From: Hormiphora californensis
Lineage: Eukaryota; Ctenophora; Tentaculata; Cydippida; Pleurobrachiidae
DNA: 64,000 nucleotides
Direction: 5' to 3'
NCBI GenBank assembly: GCA_020137815.1
Contig: CM035354.1
Coordinates: 2,061,495 to 2,125,494 of the forward strand
In this document: piece by piece, positions 50,740 through 63,198 of the stretch
Position numbering within the stretch: the first letter of the stretch is position 1
How the letters are laid out: each line of letters opens with the position of its first letter
Program-made: the position numbers and the translations under genes
The notes under the pieces: generated by a model
The model's input: only the letters and a program-made list of their open reading frames with translations
Told to the model about the DNA's origin: nothing
Databases searched by the model: none

Positions 50740-53094
50740 TTAATCCAACTGGTCCTCAAAGTTTATCTGAATTTGCTGCAAGGAAGCAATCCCCTCATCC
50801 TCCGTAGTGGACACATTGGGTGAAACCTCGTCAGGTGAAACTTCAGCAGAGATATCCCCGGGCGAGATGACTTCCTCTTCCTCAATCTCCTGGAGGGGGC
50901 TGCTCCGTTCACTCCCATTATCATCCCCCTCCCTCTGCACCTTGACATAATCCACACTCACATCCGAGGAACTGCTACCGGCCTCCACCTTTCCTTTCTG
51001 CTCGTCATCACTGAGTTTAGCCTCGAAATAACAACTGTCATCCTCCTCACTACTCTCCTTGTTGTTGTGTTGATTGGTGTTGTTGTTGAGGTTGCCGACA
51101 CTGACCGCATCATAGAAACACTCCTCCTCCTCATCATCCTCACTACACAACACACCGTGACTAATGGACTCCGTGAAATCTCGCCTCTTGTAGAACAACA
51201 CATACGCTGCTTGACTCTGAACATCATTGTCGGTTATGTCGGTGACACACCGATCGTCAAACTCCCTCCATGTCGTCCCTTCACCGGATAACTTTGCAAA
51301 GGCGGTGTAGTGCCCCCGGTACAAGCTGCCGTAATGGTTGGCAACACCATACAGGTCGTATGTGTAGTATGATTGTCCAACGTCAGTTCGGGGGACCGAG
51401 TATCCAGAGAGATCCAGCTCTCGAATTGGGAATGTGATGTGCTTGTCAACTTTATCGAACATGATGATATTCTTGGCTTGGAACCTCTTTAAGTGGACAA
51501 TGAGGTAGTTGGGGCAGCTGAATAGAGATATTTGTTTGGTTGCCCGCTGTAACTTGTTACACCTCGGACACTTCCACAGCTCTGTACTGGGTAGCTTTTC
51601 CTCTTGGGTAAACATCTCAAAACAATCGCCCAGGGAGATCTTAGGAGGACTGTACGTCAAGCTCCGGTGATCGTCAATCTCGAAATCTGTCTGACCAAGG
51701 AGGTTGGAGTTGGTGTTATCATACACCAGCATTAAGGAAAGGTTTTCGGTTGAGACACGGATAAAATCTGCTGCTTTACTGGATGCCGATAACTGGAAGT
51801 TATCAAGTGGAACTCCACTTCGATCGCACACCTTCAGCTCCGTTCGAAATTTGGCTTTTTGTTGCTGGATAAACGACAGGTTGGTGTTGGTTGATGTGAT
51901 GAGGGAAGTGAGCTTTTCGAGCTTGAGATCCCGTCGCTTCACAAAGATTACAAGGGGTAACCCCACAAGTTGAGGTGTTCCCTTACACTCCAACTTGTGT
52001 ACCTTGAAGTGCTTCTTTTGGCATTCATGGTTACAATAACTAACCTTCTTGCACCGCAGGCATCGTTTTAGGTCACCCTGTCTGGTTACAACAGGCACAA
52101 TTGTTCTGGGGAAGGGGGTGAGAGACGGAGAAGAGAACTCTCAGAGCGACCGATCCCTCGACTGAGTGCCGATTTTCCTGGATAATCAGCTGGCCATCGT
52201 TTAGATCCCCAGGCGTTACCGTGTCGTCTGGTGTGTATACATTGAGTAGCAGGGTCTTAGAGATGGTATACATGGCCAGCTTATCCCCAGAAATCTCCAG
52301 TTCTTGAGATATCGATTTGAGAAGGTTGTGAGATGATACGGGGAGGTTAGCGTACACTTTACACCTCTTTACTCCTGCTGCCGAGCTGGAAAGGAAGAAA
52401 TACTCGACCGGAGTTTTACCCTTTGAGAGGGGAAGGGACAGGTACATATACGGATCGAAGGTGATGGAAACTTTAGAGCACTCTAAACACGTGACCTTTG
52501 ATTTGTACTGGCCCATAAAATTTTCAACAAAATAAGATGAGTTTCGTTGTTTATGAAAGTTCCAGGACTCGGATGCGACCTCCCGGTCACACTTTCCGTC
52601 ACCGTCTGGCATGGTGAAGGTCCGCTTGATGTCACCCTGGTTGAGATCCTCGTGGAGGGTATCAAGGAGGACTGAGAGGAACTCCTGAGCGTCCTGTTGT
52701 TGGAATCCCGAGTACATGTCTGATTTCTTGGCCAGCATCGCCTTCAGGTTGTGAGGGCTACAGGAGCCCTGCCTGTGCGACCACATTTCTTGAAGGAGGG
52801 CATGATACACCTGAAGAGTGGAGTGTTACAAAACACGTCAGTAAGCAATTTAGTATCGATTAGCATTAATTATCAAGATCAAGGGTTTGTTTGTTCGTTT
52901 GTTACCTCTGCTGTTTTGCCACCTGTTCCAATTGGATTGAATCTGTTTATTTGCTCTTTAAACTGCCCAAGGAGAAATAAATCTCGAAGTCCTCTACAGT
53001 GGGCCAAACATTGTAGTATACAGTTCATATAGCAGGTGTTACCAATGTTTGCCAGACCACATTGGCTGCTGTTTTCCAGGTATAAATCGGACAT
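50740..53094 (-). CDS. USP19-like ubiquitin-specific protease with MYND insertion; +1 frame change needed
   Basis: Exon 1 is 53094-52906 (63 codons) and exon 2 is 52810-50740. Exon 1 holds the Cys box (GLANIGNTCYMNCILQCL). Exon 2 has GFQQQDAQEFLSVLLDTLHE, a CxxC pair, then the MYND zinc finger (CACCNQTG, DLKRCLRCKKVSYCNHECQ, HKLEC). Further on come a second zinc knuckle (CPRCNKLQRA), VHLKRFQ, the His box (YRGHYTAFAK) and an acidic tail. A MYND finger inside the USP domain is the USP19 arrangement; the CS domains and membrane anchor of vertebrate USP19 are absent here. The frame breaks at a TGA (52075-52073) within MYND: reading GGG, skipping U, then GAC restores a perfect finger. This is either a base error or a programmed +1 shift. 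With that shift the product is about 752 residues. CEP83 follows on the same strand. Confidence 0.85.
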
Positions 53095-54643
53095 TTCTAA
53101 AAACTTAACATGAAATTTTATTCTTGAATTCGACGATTATTCAGCAACCAGTGTTGCAATAAGCGAGCAGGATGATTATTTCTAAAATAAGAGCAAGAAC
53201 CAGAGGCGGTGCCCCATACCCGGCGCTCGCCCCTCTGCGGACTGGGCCAAGGGCAAATGCCCCGGAGTGATGGGGTGAAACCCCACAAGGTGGAGGTGTA
53301 GGGACAGAGCCTGAAAAGAGTTTAATTCGCTCACATGCTACAGACGTGGGACAAGGCAGCAGAGCCTGCAACGCAGCAAATTTGAAATTCGTTCACACTG
53401 AAAACAAAATTCGAAAACAAAATTTTTTGTTAAAATTTCATCTGCATCGCAGATAGCGCGCCGCAGCGTAAAGTACTTAAATTTATGCGCTTTACGTTAA
53501 AATTGAATTCTGGCTGCGTAAAATGTCCACCCGTTCTTCGAAATCGTTGGAAAGGATATTTGGTGTTGTACCACTTTGCAGGTTCACTCTGTGACCGATC
53601 GTGGTGTGCGTTTTTTATCTGAGACCCCGATGTCGGATTGCTGTTTCTCTAAAAAAAAAAAAATGTTTTTCCGAAGTTCCAAGTTTCTGATTTCTTTGAA
53701 AAGCGCTGCCTTATCCCGCGCTATCGGGGGCCAGCAACGTTTGCCAACTGATTTCTCCAAGTTTTGAAAAATGAAAAGCCCTTGGCCTTTCCTGAGCTGG
53801 TCACTGGTGTTGCATTATCCCGTAGTCCGTACTACTACTACTATAGACGCGGTGTTAGTTTTAACGATAATCTCGGTGTTCTTTAAGTATATCTTTAAGT
53901 TCTAGTTTAAACGAGTAGTGAACTAGCATATTTAACGCATGATAGCGGGATATAAATATTCGATATTATTATTATTATTATTAGATGGGCCTGTGGTCCA
54001 ACTCAGCGTTGGTAGCTTTAGACTGTAGAGGTGGATCTGTCATCTGACCGAGCGCGGTGCGTCCAAGCGTCCATGGACAACTATCCGATGTATTTATCCC
54101 TAAGCCCCCTGACCGTGGCTGCCGCCTCTGGCCCCAAACTAACAGGGACACGCTGGGTCGGGGCCAGCTCCGTTAAGTAAAACCCAAACTCTAAAAGAGT
54201 CAATTGGGTTTTGTCATATTTTTCATAGCTCCACCCCGCCCCCCTTATCACTATAAGTTGTCAGCTATTTTAGAACAGATTACGTAAGCCAGCTGTAGAG
54301 AAGACATATGTTATAACATGTTACGACCATCTGTATCCGTCAAAAGAATTTTGGCAAGACTAAAAGCGAAACAAACAGTTGGGCTATTACCAGTTACATA
54401 TGGTTTCTCTACTGATTTACGTTATCTGTTTTATAAATACCTGAACTTAAGTTCTAACTTCTAACTTTAGCTTTCACTTCTAACCACTTAGCAGTTGCTA
54501 CCTTCCTGCCATCTTGTTAGCAAATCCTTATTCCTCATAACTAGACAAGCCAAGTTAAAATATTACCTAGCTCTCTTGTTATGACTAGTTGGGAATGTTA
54601 TTTATATTCTCACGCCCCCCCCCCCCTCCAGCTGATATGTAAG
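53095..54643. other. Divergent intergenic region between the USP-like gene and ELMOD3
   Basis: About 1.5 kb separates two divergently transcribed genes and should hold both promoters. A (TTA)n run at about 53966-53984 adjoins GATGGGCCTGTGGTCCAAC, so the reverse strand ends in a (TAA)n tail; this could be a short retroposon spanning about 53965-54180. No gene was recognised. A poly-C run at 54616-54627 precedes a CAG just before the ELMOD3 start. Confidence 0.5.
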
Positions 54644-55984
54644 ATGGATGATCAAGAGGAAGACGTATGGGACCAGGCCGGCCAAAATGCTCTCTATAAC
54701 CTCACCACAACATCAGCGCCTGGTGCTACTGCCGTGGTAAATAACGATGATGATGATGATTTTGAATTCGAGGAGGTGAACTCCACAGCGAACAATGTTA
54801 ATGGAACTTTCCAGAAGAACTTGTTGGAGAAGAGGATGGTGGAGGAAGACACTCTAAATATCCTCTCACCCGCCATCAGCAGGAAAAAGGACGAGACCTT
54901 CATCAAGACCCTCAACCGACCTGTATTAGACACGGGGAAGGTGATCAACTCAGCTGAACTTCGCAATCTGGACAGTCCCACCATTCAGAAGCGACAACCA
55001 GACAAGTTGATACCCCGGGATTCGTCCATTCCGAATGATCTGAACGCCTCCACTACCTCCACTACCCTGGCCCCAAACATTGTGGAAGACCAGAACGTAT
55101 CCGGGGAATGGCTGGAGAGGGAGATAGGATCAGAGGTGCCATCTCAAGGTGCCCTCGTCCTCTCAACTCCCCTTCTCTCCTACCAAGAGGCAGTACAACA
55201 TTTCAAGGAGATCGACATGACATCCCATGAGCCTGACATCATTACCTCCATCAACCTCTCCGGTCTGACAAAGTTCATTGCTCAACTGTGCGGTCCTCCC
55301 AAGATGAAACCAGAACTGAAAAACGAGAAAACGTTCATTTTCTGTCTGGCCAGGTGTCAGTTTGACAATGAAGATACGACAGATTTCCAGCTCCTCCTCA
55401 CCATCTACAAGGTCCTCACGGGCTCCACCCTGGATTGTTCTCGGTTAGGATCCCATTGGCAGGATATCGGGTTCCAGGGTAGTGATCCAGCCACAGATCT
55501 CCGAGGGACGGGAATGCTTAGTCTCCTGACCATCCTGTATTTGGTACGGGAGCACCAGCCACTAGCAGCAAAGCTCTACCAGCTGTCCCTCCACGAAACT
55601 CAGAATTTCCCGTTTTGTGTGTTGCTGATAAACCTCACTAAGATCTCTCTAGTGGCACTCCGGAACGGATACCTTAACAAGGAGTGTAACAAGAGATTTG
55701 CAATTTTGCCCATCTTCTGCGATCTATTCGCGGCCCTGACCCTTGAACACTATAAAATCTGGAAGCAGGGAAAGACAATTCGTGATTCGGGGTTTGTTTT
55801 AAAACGATTACAAGAGCGAACGAAATCCACATCTGAGTGTTTGGAGTTGATCAGAGCCTTCAAGCGATATTGCAATGAGAAGGATGGGATTTTTGAAAAA
55901 AGTGACATTGTCTTTCTTAATGTTAGTAAGGAGAGGAGTTACACTAACGCTCAGAGTCGAGTGAAAAAGTATGCTGCCAGGTGA
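54644..55984 (+). CDS. ELMOD3: ELMO/CED-12 domain protein (ELMOD3-like), single exon
   Basis: I chose the ATG at 54644 (MDDQEEDVWDQAG), giving 446 residues. An in-frame ATG at 54581 exists, but the extra residues cross a poly-C run and look like leader sequence; an acceptor CTCCAG lies just before 54631. The N-terminal third is acidic and disordered (DDDDDFEFEEV). The ELMO domain occupies roughly residues 215-400, with the signature HWQDIGFQGSDPATDLRGTG followed by MLSLLTILYLV, then NFPFCVLLINLTKISL. ELMOD proteins act as GAPs for ARF/ARL GTPases. The C-terminus is basic (RVKKYAAR). The Arg within the DPATDLRGTG loop, important for GAP activity in the family, is present. Confidence 0.9.
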   Translation: MDDQEEDVWDQAGQNALYNLTTTSAPGATAVVNNDDDDDFEFEEVNSTANNVNGTFQKNLLEKRMVEEDTLNILSPAISRKKDETFIKTLNRPVLDTGKVINSAELRNLDSPTIQKRQPDKLIPRDSSIPNDLNASTTSTTLAPNIVEDQNVSGEWLEREIGSEVPSQGALVLSTPLLSYQEAVQHFKEIDMTSHEPDIITSINLSGLTKFIAQLCGPPKMKPELKNEKTFIFCLARCQFDNEDTTDFQLLLTIYKVLTGSTLDCSRLGSHWQDIGFQGSDPATDLRGTGMLSLLTILYLVREHQPLAAKLYQLSLHETQNFPFCVLLINLTKISLVALRNGYLNKECNKRFAILPIFCDLFAALTLEHYKIWKQGKTIRDSGFVLKRLQERTKSTSECLELIRAFKRYCNEKDGIFEKSDIVFLNVSKERSYTNAQSRVKKYAAR

Positions 55985-56339
55985 CTAACGGAGGTAGTTT
56001 TCACAATTTTTTTCCAGTTTTGTTCCTCTTTTTAAGATTGTTGATTCCCCGTGCGAGCAGTGAGTATGTGTGTGTTTTCCCACAATTTTGTTCAACAAAG
56101 CACCAGTTAGAAGAACATAATATTTGAGTTTTCTCACAGTGTGAGGAAGTATAGGCTTGTTTTCTGTGTGTATGAGAGAAGAAGAGGAAAGACGGAGAGA
56201 GAGAGAAAAAGGGAGATTATGATATTCGAAGTGTGTGAGGTTGTTTTCTTGTAAAAATTCATATTTTATGTGATAAGCGGCTGGTGTTTGGCTCTCTGTG
56301 TGTGTGAGCAAACCACAGGTGTAAAACGGAGAGAGAGAG

Positions 56340-56416
<77 letters not shown>

Positions 56417-56909
56417 CAGTGAGAGAGAGAATGAGAGATACAGTGCGAGAGAGGAGCAGAATGAGTGAATACTGAATACACAGGTGCTCAATGCTGGCCA
56501 CCACTGCACTACAGTCCGCAATGTAATTGTTTGAGTTATAATACAATTCACACTTCTTCTCTTTTTGATACGAATACACGAGTATTGTTCTGCATGTTAC
56601 AATTCGAATCAGACCTTGAAATAAAAGTCTGACAGTGGGAAGAAAAGGAGCGATGGGAAGTCCGAAATTGTGGGAAGGATAGAGTGACTGGAGAGAAGAA
56701 ATTGGGAGAGAGAGAGGGAGAGAGGGAGAGATGGGAGGGAGAGATTGGAGGGAGAAAGTAATAAGAAGGAGTTGATTCACTTCTACATCTGACAGCTGCC
56801 TGTGACAGAGTGGACTCATCTTTGCAACACGCATACACTCACAACGTGTTATTTTTACATCTTGACCATCTCTCTGATTCTCTCTCTGAGTCTCTCTCCC
56901 TCTCACTCT

Positions 56910-56966
<57 letters not shown>

Positions 56967-57350
56967 TCTCTCTCTCTCTTCCTCTCTCTCTCAAGTCGCA
57001 CACAACAAAAGCAGCATACAATAGATTGCTGTCAATAATCAATCCCACACCCCACCCCTCCCGTCCCAAATATAGAAATCAAATAGAACCACCTAATTCT
57101 GGCCATAACACGTGTTTGTTCACAGTTCCCTTCATGTCGTTATTCATTTGTTTGTTCGTGAACTGGGTGTCTATGTTGGTTTGTCTGTTTGTGCCTTGAT
57201 GCTTTTGTCTGTTTTGGTGCTACAGCAGTAAGTAGGCGACTGCAGTACTGTCAAGTACTTTGTGTAGTGTCTACAGCTGCACTGCAGGGTGGATATAGCA
57301 GCTGTATCAATACCATTCCTTTTTATCTAAGTATCAAACTTGATACAATA

Positions 57351-57433
<83 letters not shown>

Positions 57434-57841
57434 AAATGATTTTGTATCCACCAATGCTGTTACAGGGCTCCAGATCCTGCGCGGGGAAGTAATTATTCAA
57501 GACATGTGACCAGGAAACGCCGTGTTGTGATACACAGTACCAAGATGGTGGTGTATACTGCTGGAGAAAAAAAGATAGAGAGAATATTAAAGAGAGAGAA
57601 AGAGAGAAAGAGGGAGAGAGCAAGAGAGAGCAAGAGAGAGAAAAAACTTCTTAGTATTGATATCACATGTAACCATGGTTCTCTTGGTTTCCTTTTTTTC
57701 GTTGCCTGTTTTTCACACAACACAAACGGTTTTGTCACAAACCCGCTCTCAGCGAAGAAACCTTTGTACAACTCGAGTGACGCCCACTCAGCATTTTTCT
57801 CCCAATTCTCTTTCCCAGTTCTCTCCCAGTTCTTTCTACTA
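55985..57841. other. Intergenic, GA/CT-rich
   Basis: Dominated by simple repeats: (GA)n at about 56326-56414, GGGAGA-rich at 56702-56756, (CT)n at about 56871-56993 and 57348-57429, and GA-rich DNA at 57576-57641. The flanking open frames have no support. No gene was recognised. Confidence 0.65.
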
Positions 57842-58703
57842 CAGTCGGACCCCGATTTAACGGCCCCCGATTTAGCGGCACCCCGATTTAACGGCAGGAT
57901 AAATTTCCCCAAAAAATTTTTTGAAATTTTTTTTGAAAATTTTTTGAAAAATTTTTCAAAATTTTTCAAAGGTGTAACCACGTCCGAATCGTGTTTCGAA
58001 TCGGTGCACCTTATTGCATTTCTTGCCGGTAATTAGACGGTTCGAAACGAACAGATATGTGATCCCCATGAGGCCCATCGAGTCGCAATTTTGACGCTTG
58101 TTAAACTGGCCCCATGGGGATCACGTATCGGTTAGTTTCGAACCGTCTAATTAGCGACAGGACGTGCGATAAGATGCACTGATTCGAAACACGATTCGGA
58201 CGTGGTTACACCTTTGAAAAATTTTCATAACTTTTTTTGCAAAATTCTAAAGAATGATTGTCAATGCTCCCCATGAATTTTCAGAGGAAAATATATTTTG
58301 AAATTCGAATTCTCCCTCACCCCGCTTAAAGTGCCAAGATTTGGCATGGTATCACGTATCGGTTCGTTTCGAACCGTCTAATTAGCAGCAAGACATGCGA
58401 TAAGATGCACTGATTCGATAAACGATTCGGACGTGGTTGATATGTAGTATGTACCTTAGAAAATTTTTATAACTTTTTTGAAATTGAAAAAAAATTATTT
58501 TCTTTTTCCAATCAGAAAATAGAAATGATCATGTAATCAATACATGGACATTGAATTTAACACTTAGAGGTGTTTTAGTAGAGCATTTTGAACAAAAATA
58601 GGGTTTTATGGGCCAAATATGCTCTACCCCGATTTAACGGACACCCCGATTTAACGGACAAAACCCTTTCCCCCGAGGGTGCCGTTAAATCGGGGTCCGA
58701 CTG
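57842..58703. mobile_element. pogo-type MITE, 862 bp, with internal inverted repeats
   Basis: CAGTCGGACCCCGATTTAAC at the left and GTTAAATCGGGGTCCGACTG at the right, flanked by TA on both sides. Inside, AGGTGTAACCACGTCCGAAT through TTAGACGGTTCGAAACGAAC is mirrored at about 58108-58215 and partly repeated near 58350-58440. No transposase remains. It has the same ends as the element at 44701. Confidence 0.93.
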
Positions 58704-59241
58704 TATTTCAATTCTATTTTTACCCCATTCCTGTTTCGGCCTCTTTACATCACCTTAGTAGGTCACGACAATCAGTCTCCACAGGCTAACTATCTCTCTA
58801 TCTTTCTCTCTCTTTTTCCCTCTCTCTTTCCCTTCATCAATTTCTACTGGGAAAACATTTACCAACGGAATTACCTTTGACAGCTTTCTGTCAGTCATAC
58901 AGACGATACTCCTACCTCATGCAGCAGCAGGAGGCGCTAACACATTGCACACACCCTGAGTAATATAATTTTAGATTTCAACAGATGTAACACATACTTG
59001 GAATCTGACGGTTACATGGTTTTTTGACGGTTATCTCTACAGATTTGAGTGGTGTGTGTGTGTTTCCGCACACGAACGGCGTGTGGGAGGGTAACAACTG
59101 AGCTGTGCAGTGATAAAGTGTGTGTGTGTATGTGACATACTGGTCTAACACATAACCGCATCTTGTGTAGATTTTCGCAGTTCTTTTTACAGGGTGTTTA
59201 GCGTTTGTTTAAATCGACACTTAATATTTTGATGCCTCCAA
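58704..59241. other. Upstream of the ankyrin ORF
   Basis: Unique DNA with a short CT-rich tract near 58794-58832. The 5' exon or promoter of the ankyrin ORF may lie here but is not identifiable. Confidence 0.45.
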
Positions 59242-60063
59242 ATGCGTCCCTTCACCGATCTTGTGCCGCTAATTTCATCTGGAGACCTACCCATATCTGA
59301 AGTGGACATCACTACTCTAGACAGGGATGGACAGACACTCCTACATCATGTCCTAGAGTTCCACCCCACTGATCTAGACCTTCTCAAACGTGTCCTGGGC
59401 CACCCTCAGTTAGATGTGAATGTTATGGACATTGGACAGGTCACGGGTACACCACTAATGTTGGCAGTTCTAAACGAAAACTCCCCCGCAGTGCGGCTTC
59501 TTCTGTCAGTTCCTGGGAGGGATCTCAACATCCAAAACAAGCTAGGCATGACGGCTCTCATGTGGGCTCTAGCCCAGAACAATCTCGAGCTGATTGGACT
59601 CCTTCTCTCCCAGCCAGACATTGACGTTAACATCCAAATGAACACGGGAGTGTCTGCCCTTATATGGAGTGTCCGGAACAACAGAGTTGCAGTGACTCAA
59701 CTAATTCTGCAGCACCCTGCATTGGATGTCAACCAGCAGTGTGTAGATGGGTGTACTGCTCTCATGACGACAGTGCGGAACAACCAATTGGAACTGACAC
59801 AACTCCTCCTCCGACAGAGTGGGATTGATGTTAATGTGCAGAACGATGAGGGAGAGACAGCGTTGATGATTGCAGTTTTAAACAATCATGTTGCCATTAT
59901 TCTCTCCCTCCTGAAGCACCCTTCTATTGATGTTAATATCCCCAACAAGAGTGGGATGACTGCCCTAATGTTGGCCGGGAGACACAATCTGTTGTCAACT
60001 GCTGAGTTGTTGCTACGGCAACCAGGGATAGACGCTAATACCCGGGGAGAAAGGATCACGTGA
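59242..60063 (+). CDS. Ankyrin-repeat protein, 273 residues
   Basis: The frame contains about seven ankyrin repeats of about 34-36 residues. Regular GxTALMxAVxNN helices are followed by hydrophobic LLLSxPxIDVN turns (GMTALMWALAQNNLELIGLL, GETALMIAVLNNHVA, GMTALMLAGRHNLLS). Repeats of this kind form a protein-binding solenoid. No catalytic or membrane domain is present. The last repeat stops abruptly at GERIT, 24 bp before a MITE, so the frame may be an exon of a longer gene or an end truncated by rearrangement. The start ATG (MRPFTDLVPLISSGD) is the first in frame. The partner and pathway are unknown. Confidence 0.82.
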   Translation: MRPFTDLVPLISSGDLPISEVDITTLDRDGQTLLHHVLEFHPTDLDLLKRVLGHPQLDVNVMDIGQVTGTPLMLAVLNENSPAVRLLLSVPGRDLNIQNKLGMTALMWALAQNNLELIGLLLSQPDIDVNIQMNTGVSALIWSVRNNRVAVTQLILQHPALDVNQQCVDGCTALMTTVRNNQLELTQLLLRQSGIDVNVQNDEGETALMIAVLNNHVAIILSLLKHPSIDVNIPNKSGMTALMLAGRHNLLSTAELLLRQPGIDANTRGERIT

Positions 60064-60087
60064 GAGGGACTGATATATGAAGTCATG

Positions 60088-60196
60088 CAGGAAACGACCG
60101 AATCAGGAAATACTGGTCTCTGATTGGCTGATAACCAGTCACGTGACCTAAATAACGAGTTCTGATTGATTTATTGCTTGTGTCGGTCGGTTCCTT
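60088..60196. mobile_element. 109-bp palindromic MITE, copy 7
   Basis: Complete, with slightly worn ends (CAGGAAACGACC and GGTTCCTT). The flanking 8-mers AAGTCATG and ATGTCATG match at 7 of 8. It lies 24 bp downstream of the ankyrin stop codon. The central GTCACGTGAC is intact. Confidence 0.92.
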
Positions 60197-63150
60197 ATGT
60201 CATGTTTCGTTTTAGTTTTGTAATAATATATGTGTGGGTTTCAGCTTGTTATGATAAATTCCCTCTTCAAATTTACACCACTTATCTCGGTTCTCTTCCT
60301 GTGTTTTGCGGTCTACCGTACCTGTCAAACAGGGTCTCAGGTGGTAATATTTATGTGGAAAATAAGAGAGGAAGTGAGAAGCAGCAGCTGATAAAAGGAG
60401 GCATATGGTCACTGTGTGTGTGTGAGAGAGCTGAGAGGGAGAGAGAGAGAGATTGATTTTGATTGATTGATAAAGAGAGAGAGAGAGAGAGAGAGAGAAA
60501 GCAAAGGACAAAAAATTTTCAGTTGAGTAGCTATAGTTGACGTAGAAACTTACGTGGTATGGCGATAAAGAAAAGATAGAGATAAAGATAAAGATCTAGT
60601 TGTTAAATTTAACGGCTCTTTTTCTTGAGAAATGATTCTCATTTCTTAATTCTTGGGACGGGTCGAAATTATCGATTGAGTAGGTAAACAAAACCCACCT
60701 TTTCTGTGCAGTGGCGACTCGTAACACGACCCATGATGGGAAATATGAGAGAGTTTTTATGATAGGGTACATACCCACGACAGGCTCATCGACTATCGGC
60801 GGTCGGCCCCTCCCCTCTCACCCTCTTATTCTTCTTGTACTACTCAGGCCGTATTTTATTTCATAAAAACGTGCGGGGGAAGTTTTCTTTGGTAATGAAA
60901 TTACCACTCATCGCGTAATAGCTAGGGGTGAATTCGTAGCCAAACGTTGTCTAGGTGTGTATGTGCTCAATCTTTTCCATATTATAGGTTTCATTTGTAG
61001 ACAAAGGCAGGCCCTTGAATATAATACCCAGTAATATATGTGTGTGTTATGTCTGAAATTATCATACACACACACACCATCAAGGTCCGTGTCTCCTCCT
61101 CTTTTTATGTTAATCAGTTTAGGAGACTGGATATATTATATATATGGGTATTATATGTAGGAAACCAAGGCTGTTATACATTATGGTTGGGAGGGTGTGG
61201 GAACTGAGAGGGAGATAGAAAAAAGTTGCCTAGCTCGACCCTCTTTTCGTGAGCTCCGCCCGGGAAATACAAATATAAAGGAAGGGTTAGAAAGTAACAA
61301 GAAACATAACAAAAAAAGAGGGAAAGGGCTGATGCCTGGTGAATGTGCGATGTTTAGTACTATGCGATGTTAGTACTACTAAACTATGTTATGATGGTGT
61401 CCAAACGTGAACCTCCAAAGTGTGAGCACCATGAGCACTGAGTGAAGGAAGTGACACGCCCTCTGTTTGTCTGTGTGAGCTTCTCTATCAGTATGGAGGA
61501 GAAGCTGGAAGAGAGAGCACGAGAGCGAGGCTGCTAGAGCGACGAGCGGACGAAGCGGAAGAAGAGCGATAGATGCAGATCGAGTAGAGCTAGACGGCTT
61601 CTTCTATCTGGGTCTCTCAATCATCTCCTCTACCCGCTCTCGCTCTGCTCTCTCTCTCTCTCTAGCATCTCATATCCGCGCGCGCTCTATCTCACCATAC
61701 CTATTCACTCTATCCCTCCCTCTCGGTAGTGCGATTACTCTAAACAAATATATCCTCCTATATCCCCTGGGGGTCTTCGGGGGGGGGTCGCCACAGGTGT
61801 GGTAGAACACACTGTGTCACTGTGAATCGCCCCTTTTGGCCCTATTTCTCTCAGTATTATACCTTTTTTAAACCTCATTCTCTTTCTCCCCCTTTTACAT
61901 TCTCTCAACTCTGTGCACATAGTTGGGGGGTTGCCATGGTTACCTGCTATATATTGGTGACAGAAGAGAGAGAGAAAGAGAGAGAAAAAGAGAGACTCTC
62001 CTAGACATAAAATATATAGCAGTGAAGGAGGGTTGAGGCAAATGCATTGTACATGTAAATTACGAAAGATGGAATCCCTTGAATTACGTAATCAAAAGCA
62101 GAGTTATTTTTGCTTACGAGAAACCTCATAATTATGGATGTTCCGGAACGGAACTCGAGAAATGTCATAACTTTTCCGGTACTCACCTTTTGAGAAACCT
62201 CATAACTATTCGGAATCTAGAGAAACCGCATTATATTTCCAGAAATCGAGACTCCATCATAATATATGAACTGCTAATCAAGGTCGCCCTTATTATCACC
62301 TTCATCTAGCTCCTGGTGAAGGTACTATAGCTGTACAGCAGCTGTCTTTATTAAAAACTACCACACTACTTGGGAAGGAGAAGGAAGCAACTTCTGAGAA
62401 GGGAGAAGGGACAGCTGGGACGTGGTAATTTTACTGATAATACACTCACTGCTTGTTGTTGTACAGAAAAAGAAGAGATGTTGAGAGAATGTACATGAAT
62501 GAAAATTGAGAAATATATGTGTACTGGGAAGATTAAAATCACCCAGAGAACTAGCACACCTTGTGTCTCGTACACTACTGCTCAGACCTCCACCCCACTC
62601 TTTCTCTCTTTTCTGGTACAATTTTTTATAAATTCTCACTGTTTTTTCGTTCCATTTATTTTAAACTAAACTAAACTTTACTCTTTTTTATCTTTTCTCT
62701 CTCTCTCTCTCTCTCTCTCTCCCCATTTCTCTCTAACGTAAAACAGCCCACACAAAACATCGAGGGTCAAGCTGTGGACACTGGGGTCTACATCACACGC
62801 AATATGTATACTCAGAGGTTATTAGATGTTTGAGAGAAGACGAGGAGAGAGGTGACGGCTCCGGGGGATACTGGGGGTAGAGGGGGGGGGGTCGGGGAGA
62901 TCGAGCGACGAAGAGTACGAAGTGGGGACGGGAGGAGTAGTAGGGGGCAGAGGGAGATGGCTTAGAGAGGAGAGGAATGCGAAGAGGGCTGGTTGGTGTA
63001 GGAATGAGCGATGCCAGTGGTGGTTAGCATGCAGCATAAAGATGGTGACATGGTGGTATCATTATGCCTTCAATGGTGGCCCACCCGTACGGCCGTCTAA
63101 CTGGGGTCGATACGAAAATAGGGGAAGGCATAGAGAGTCGAGAGATTGGG

Positions 63151-63198
<48 letters not shown>

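Noticed and set aside
53960-54180. tRNA or tRNA-derived SINE
   Set aside because: GTGGTCCAACTCAGCGTTGGTAG looks box A-like, but I see no clear box B or cloverleaf. The (TTA)n run on its 5' side suggests only a minus-strand retroposon tail.
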